This document shows positions 60,288-64,000 of a stretch of DNA of 64,000 nucleotides, in pieces; position 1 is the stretch's first letter; each line of letters opens with the position of its first letter. Both the position numbers and the translations under genes were made by a program. The notes below the pieces were generated by a model. That model did not search any database, had not been told where the DNA came from, and saw only the letters and a program-made list of their open reading frames with translations. The DNA is from Streptomyces roseolus (GTDB lineage: Bacteria > Actinomycetota > Actinomycetes > Streptomycetales > Streptomycetaceae). Location: NCBI RefSeq assembly GCF_014649855.1, contig NZ_BMTV01000012.1, forward strand, positions 62,001-126,000. Direction: 5' to 3'.

Positions 60288-61552
60288 CCGTCCGCCCTCT
60301 CCATCTCCAGCTCGACCTCGGTACCCCCGCCCGGCACGGCCCGCAGGCGAGCCGTGCCGCCGTTGCGCTGCATCCGGCCGATGATCGATTCCCGTACGCC
60401 CATTCTGTCCTCGGGGACCTGGTCCAGGTCGAACCCGGGGCCGCGGTCGCGCACCGACACGAACACCGTGCGCCCCTCCACCTCGGCGTACACCTGCACC
60501 GCTCCGCCCTCGCCACCGTACTTCGCGGCGTTGACCATCGCCTCGCGCGCGGCCTGCATCTGCGCGGCCAGCTTCTCGTCGAGCGGGCAGTCTCCGACGA
60601 CGACGACCTCCAGGGGCACGCCGTGGTTGTCCTCGACCTCGGCGGCTGCCCGCTTCACCGCCTCGGCGAGGGTCTCGGGCTCCTCGTCCTTGCCGGTGCC
60701 CTCGGGCTTGTAGAGCCAGTTCCGCAGCTCCCGCTCCTGGGCGCGGGCGAGCCGGCGGACCTCACCGGCGTCGTCGGCGTTGCGCTGGATCAGGGTGAGG
60801 GTGTGGAGGACGGAGTCGTGGACGTGGGCGGCGACCTCGGCCCGCTCCTGGGCGCGGATGCGCAGGGTCCGTTCCGCGGTGAGGTCCTGCGACATCCGTA
60901 TGAGCCAGGGGCCGGCGAGGAGCGCTATGCCGGTGAGGACGGCGACGGAGGCGGTCAGCGCGGTGCCGATCTGGGCGATGGAGCCGCGCACGACGACGAA
61001 GACGGCGAGGCCGGTGCCGACCAGGGCCACGCCGACGAGCCCCCGCACGAGGTGGAAGCTGCGCCGATGTCGCGTGGCCCCCCGGCCGGTCCAGACCTCG
61101 GCGCGGGCGTTGTCCGCCTGGCGCCAGACCAGGACGACACCGACGCCGATGAGGAGCGTCGGCCACACGTACCGTCCGGTCTCGCCGTCGATCCGCAGGT
61201 TCGCGATGAAGACGGACGCGCCGATCGCCAGGGCGACGAGGGCGAGGATCTGGCCGCGGTCGGGTTTTCGGAGCCGGCGCCTGCCGTCCTCGGAGACCTC
61301 GAAGAGAGGGCGGGACTCGGCCTTGCCGCCGACGCCGAGCGGGACGACGATCCAGAACACCGCGTACAGCAGCAGCCCGAGGCCCTCGGTGAGGACGAGC
61401 ACCGCGAAGACGGCGCGCACCCACGCGACGGGCAGACCGAGGTGTCCGGCCAGACCGCGCGCGACGCCGCCGAGCCACCGCCCGTCGGCGCTCCGGTAGA
61501 GCCTGCGCACGGGCGGTTCGTCGGTGTCGGTGACACGAGCGGTTGCGGACAT
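60284..61552 (-). CDS. PspC-domain histidine kinase (HisKA_3 type)
   Basis: 422 residues. An N-terminal PspC domain (about 15-75: LYRSADGRWLGGVARGLAGHLGLPVAWVRAVFAVLVLTEGLGLLLYAVFWIVVPL) sits in the membrane, followed by further helices to about residue 220. The HisKA_3 dimerisation helix has the phospho-His in HVHDSVLHTL (about 245). The HATPase_c domain follows with NAAKYGGEGG (N box) and RDRGPGFDL (G1). It phosphorylates the adjacent LuxR regulator. The PspC link suggests membrane stress sensing. ATG 61552; it is divergent from the separate PspC protein at 61710. Confidence 0.94.
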   Translation of the reverse strand: MSATARVTDTDEPPVRRLYRSADGRWLGGVARGLAGHLGLPVAWVRAVFAVLVLTEGLGLLLYAVFWIVVPLGVGGKAESRPLFEVSEDGRRRLRKPDRGQILALVALAIGASVFIANLRIDGETGRYVWPTLLIGVGVVLVWRQADNARAEVWTGRGATRHRRSFHLVRGLVGVALVGTGLAVFVVVRGSIAQIGTALTASVAVLTGIALLAGPWLIRMSQDLTAERTLRIRAQERAEVAAHVHDSVLHTLTLIQRNADDAGEVRRLARAQERELRNWLYKPEGTGKDEEPETLAEAVKRAAAEVEDNHGVPLEVVVVGDCPLDEKLAAQMQAAREAMVNAAKYGGEGGAVQVYAEVEGRTVFVSVRDRGPGFDLDQVPEDRMGVRESIIGRMQRNGGTARLRAVPGGGTEVELEMERADG

Positions 61553-61586
61553 GCACCGATCGTCACACGCCCGGCGCGCCCCGGAC

Positions 61587-61670
61587 ATCAGGGTCCGCCC
61601 TGAGATCGACCCCGGGTTCGTCTCGGGGTGGCGCGGCCGCCGAATATCAGGGTCGTGCCAGGGTCGTTCC
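61587..61670. promoter_or_regulatory. Repeated CAGGGTC elements between the two-component and PspC genes
   Basis: TCAGGG-TCCG-CCCTGA (61588-61603) is an inverted repeat. ATCAGGGTC recurs at 61646-61654 and CAGGGTC at 61659-61665. These lie in the 157-base divergent gap, as expected for a NarL/LuxR-type autoregulated operator. No clear -10/-35 pair is assigned. Confidence 0.5.
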
Positions 61671-61709
61671 CGGTGCCGTCCCGGGGTCACGGGCGGTCAC
61701 CATGGACGC

Positions 61710-63074
61710 ATGACGAGTTCGACGCGTTCGCAGCACACGCAGCACGAGGCCCCGCCGGCCGCCGGCGCGGCGCCGGCCGCTCCCCTGCGCCGCTCGCACA
61801 CGAGCCGAGTGGTCGGCGGGGTCTGCGGCGGTCTCGGCCGGCACTTCGACATGGATCCGGTGATCTTCCGGATCGTGCTGTCCGTGCTGGCGGTGACCGG
61901 CGGCATAGGGCTGGTCTTCTACGGCTTCGCGTGGCTGGTGATCCCGCTCGCGGGCGAGGAGGAGAGCGAGGGGCGGCGGCTGCTGACCGGCCGGGTGTCG
62001 GGTGCCTCGCTCGCGGCGATACTCATGGCGCTGGTGGGCTGCGGCATCTTCCTGTCGATGCTGCGGACGGGCTCGCTGCTGGGCTTCGCGGTGACGCTGA
62101 CGCTGGTGACGGCCGGTGCCGCGTACTGGTCGCAGCGGCGCGGGGTCGACGGGGAGGCCGAGGGCGACCCGGCGGCGAAGCCGGCGGCCCCGCACGTCCG
62201 GGTCCCGGTGCCGCCGGAGACCAAGGCTCCGCCGCTGACGTTCATCGAGCGGGAGATGAGCTCGTGGTGGCGGGACCCGATCGTGAAGGACGGGTCGACG
62301 GGCAAGGTGGCCATCGGCTACCTGTGGGGCCCGCACGGCATCGTCGACGAGCGGGGCCGGGTGGGCGGCGAGGTGCCGAAGCCGGGCAGCCAGTGGGGTC
62401 CGCCCGCCGATCCCGGGCGGCCGGCGCCGTCGGTGCGGCGCAGTCCGTACTCGATCGCCGGTCTCGTCGATCTGCTCTCGATCGCCGCCGCGATCGCGGG
62501 CACGGCCCTGACCTGGGAGACGCAGCCGCTGGGCACCAGTCTGGCGACGGGCCTCGCGGCCGCGCTCGCGGTGCTCGGTCTGGGTCTGGTCGTCAGCAGT
62601 TTCCTGGGGCGGACCGGCTTCGGGACGATCGTCCAGACGGTGGTGACGGCGGCGCTCCTCGCCGGGGCGGTCGCCCTGCCGGACGAGATCACCACGGACT
62701 GGACGCGCGAGACGTGGACGCCGGCCACGGTGGCCGCCGTCCAGCCGCGGTACGACCTGGGCGCGGGGGTGGGGACGCTGGATCTGTCCCGGCTCGCGGT
62801 GCCCGAGGGGAAGTCGGTGGCGACGGCGGTGGACGTGGGCGCGGGGAAGGTGGAGGTGATCGTGCCGCGGGACGTGGTGGTGAAGCTCCACGCCCAGGTG
62901 GGACTCGGTGATCTCCAGCTGCCGGGGCAGGCGCCGGACGACATCGACGTCGCCCCGGACCGCGACGAGACGCGGACGCTGAACCCGCCCGCCGGGACGG
63001 ACCCGGCGGGGACGCTGGACCTCTCGCTGGAGGTCGGGCTCGGACAGGTGGAGGTCACCCGTGCTGCTTCATGA
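61710..63074 (+). CDS. PspC-domain membrane protein with C-terminal adhesin-like domain
   Basis: 454 residues. The PspC domain is near the N-terminus (about 27-85: LRRSHTSRVVGGVCGGLGRHFDMDPVIFRIVLSVLAVTGGIGLVFYGFAWLVIPLAG). Two more hydrophobic regions lie at about 92-130 and 245-330. The last 120 residues are strand-rich (YDLGAGVGTLDLSRLAVPEGKSVATAVDVGAGKVEVIVPRDVVVKLHAQVGLGDL), resembling the LiaF/DUF2154-type outer domain of membrane-stress systems. It probably acts with the divergent kinase and regulator (inference). It overlaps the next gene by 14 bases. ATG 61710. Confidence 0.88.
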   Translation: MTSSTRSQHTQHEAPPAAGAAPAAPLRRSHTSRVVGGVCGGLGRHFDMDPVIFRIVLSVLAVTGGIGLVFYGFAWLVIPLAGEEESEGRRLLTGRVSGASLAAILMALVGCGIFLSMLRTGSLLGFAVTLTLVTAGAAYWSQRRGVDGEAEGDPAAKPAAPHVRVPVPPETKAPPLTFIEREMSSWWRDPIVKDGSTGKVAIGYLWGPHGIVDERGRVGGEVPKPGSQWGPPADPGRPAPSVRRSPYSIAGLVDLLSIAAAIAGTALTWETQPLGTSLATGLAAALAVLGLGLVVSSFLGRTGFGTIVQTVVTAALLAGAVALPDEITTDWTRETWTPATVAAVQPRYDLGAGVGTLDLSRLAVPEGKSVATAVDVGAGKVEVIVPRDVVVKLHAQVGLGDLQLPGQAPDDIDVAPDRDETRTLNPPAGTDPAGTLDLSLEVGLGQVEVTRAAS

Positions 63075-63321
63075 GTTCCGTCCGGGCCGGCTGGTCGTCG
63101 GCGTGGCCGCGCTCGGCCTGGCCGGGGCGTACGGCGGGGAGCTGGCCGGCTTCTGGTCGGCCCCGTGGTGGCTGGCGGTCCCGGTGATGTGGTGTGCGCT
63201 GTGGGTGGCCGGCCTGGTGACGTGGGTGGCCTACGGCATCCGGCGGCGTTCGGCGAGGAGCCGGTCGGCGGAGAGCACCGGCGCCCCGGCGAGCAGCAGC
63301 GGCAGCCAGGCCATGAGATAG
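63061..63321 (+). CDS. Small two-helix membrane protein
   Basis: 86 residues with two hydrophobic segments (LVVGVAALGLAGAYGGELAGFW and WWLAVPVMWCALWVAGLVTWVAYGI) and a basic Ser-rich tail. No known family. GTG 63061 overlaps the PspC gene by 14 bases and has GGAGGTCACCC directly upstream, so it is probably the second gene of that operon. Its 3' end overlaps the convergent DoxX gene by 91 bases. Confidence 0.75.
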   Translation: MLLHEFRPGRLVVGVAALGLAGAYGGELAGFWSAPWWLAVPVMWCALWVAGLVTWVAYGIRRRSARSRSAESTGAPASSSGSQAMR

Positions 63322-63752
63322 GCGAGGTCGTTGCCGAGGTAGTAGGGCTGGACCTGCCAGCTGACGGTGAGCCAGAGGCTCAGGGAGATCAGCGCGCCGC
63401 CGAGGGCGGCGACCCGGGCGAAGAGGCCCAGGAGGGTGCCCAGGCCGACGGCGAGCTCGCCGAGGGCGATGGCGTAGCCGAAGCCGCTGGGGTTGCGGAG
63501 GGCGAGGTCGACGAGGCCGGGGAGGGCGGAGGAGTCGCGGACGCCGCGCATGGTCTCGCCGATGGAGCCGGTGCCGGTGTCGGCGAGGAAGGCCGGGTCG
63601 GTGAGCTTGTCGAGGCCGGCGTAGACGAAGGTGACGCCGAGGAAGATCCGGAGCGGGAGGAGGGCGTAGCGGGAGGCGGTGGCCCGCCAGGCGTCCGTGC
63701 GGCCCTTGAGGCCGGACGCGGGCCTTCGGGGGCGGTCCGTGTACTCGCTCAT
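63231..63752 (-). CDS. DoxX-family membrane protein
   Basis: 173 residues. About four membrane helices with the DoxX pattern: LPLRIFLGVTFVYAGLDKLTDPAFL, GFGYAIALGELAVGLGTLLGLF and GGALISLSLWLTVSWQVQPYYLGNDLAYLMAWLPLLLAG. DoxX proteins are membrane subunits linked to thiosulfate/quinone oxidation or redox stress; the role here is unknown. ATG 63752 matches family length. Its 3' end lies inside the small membrane gene on the other strand. Confidence 0.88.
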   Translation of the reverse strand: MSEYTDRPRRPASGLKGRTDAWRATASRYALLPLRIFLGVTFVYAGLDKLTDPAFLADTGTGSIGETMRGVRDSSALPGLVDLALRNPSGFGYAIALGELAVGLGTLLGLFARVAALGGALISLSLWLTVSWQVQPYYLGNDLAYLMAWLPLLLAGAPVLSADRLLAERRRMP

Positions 63753-63842
63753 GATCGGTCATCTCTCCACGCCCCGTAGGACTGTTCGTGGACCGATTGT
63801 CTCCGCTTGGCCTGTGAGGCGACACGGGGAGGGACCGGATGC

Positions 63843-64000
63843 TCAGTCGGCGACGTCGACCGTCACCCGGTTGGTCTCGAAGCCGGCGGCGGTGACCACG
63901 GAGATCTCGACCCGGCCGGGCTCGACGTCTGCGGGGAGGGGGACGGTGAGGACGGTGTCGGTGGGGTTGGCGAAGCCGCCGGGGACCGGGACCAGGGGCA
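63843..64000 (-). CDS. C-terminal end of an unidentified protein
   Basis: The last 52 residues are visible, ending in stop TGA at 63845-63843. They read GGFANPTDTVLTVPLPADVEPG and EISVVTAAGFETNRVTVDVAD, a strand-rich pattern like an Ig-type or other beta-sandwich domain. The start lies beyond the window. A signal peptide cannot be judged. I do not recognise it. Confidence 0.6.
   Translation of the reverse strand, partial: PLVPVPGGFANPTDTVLTVPLPADVEPGRVEISVVTAAGFETNRVTVDVAD

Overview
This is chromosomal DNA of a Streptomyces or a very close relative. GC is very high, third codon positions are almost all G or C, many genes start with GTG, and many mRNAs look leaderless (a TAnnnT box 6-8 bases before the start codon). 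The gene content and order also match, from memory, the Streptomyces coelicolor core region around SCO4790-SCO4850: PspC/two-component locus, pcrA, M23 peptidase, icmB, sucCD, purHN, folD, mdh, trpS, a YihY-type protein, a D-Ala-D-Ala carboxypeptidase, the SCO4848-type phage attachment gene and a metallophosphoesterase. No rRNA, tRNA, CRISPR array or insertion sequence was recognised.

Layout. 1-7.1 kb: the N-terminus of an unknown protein, a MarR regulator divergent from an MFS pump with a large operator palindrome between them, a DUF4132 protein, an alpha/beta hydrolase, and a TetR-controlled membrane protein/DCC-protein unit. 7.1-17.7 kb: an orphan solute-binding protein, a metallophosphoesterase, a phiBT1-type serine integrase stranded beside its own kind of attB site, a carboxypeptidase, a YihY protein, a DprE1/DprE2-like pair and a 2'-5' RNA ligase-like protein. 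17.8-28 kb: trpS, a 0.7-kb gene-free GC-rich stretch, an ornithine aminotransferase, a polysaccharide deacetylase behind a DasR-type box, a YgiC/YgiB-like pair, a DMT transporter, and an ECF41 sigma factor grouped with an epimerase-like protein, a MocR regulator and an AhpD-like protein. 28-43 kb: housekeeping metabolism (mdh, folD, purN-purH, sucC-sucD) mixed with actinobacterial membrane proteins of unknown role. 43-52 kb: a MoxR ATPase / DUF5682 / VWA operon and a SWIM / DUF5691 gene pair. 52-64 kb: icmB, a lipase, an M23 peptidase, pcrA, an NlpC/P60 hydrolase, a PspC-type histidine kinase/LuxR regulator, a PspC protein and DoxX.

The most interesting signal is regulatory. The pattern TTGTCRGTG-N8-TAnnnT, which I remember as the mycobacterial RecA-independent DNA-damage promoter driven by PafBC, appears with exact spacing in front of the MoxR operon, the SWIM/DUF5691 pair, the DUF4132 gene, the unknown gene at the left edge and, more weakly, pcrA. 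In E. coli, as I recall, DUF4132 (YehI), MoxR (YehL), DUF5682 (YehM), VWA (YehP) and SWIM (YehQ) proteins are encoded in one cluster. The two distant loci here therefore look like one co-regulated, DNA-damage-inducible chaperone-like system of unknown function.
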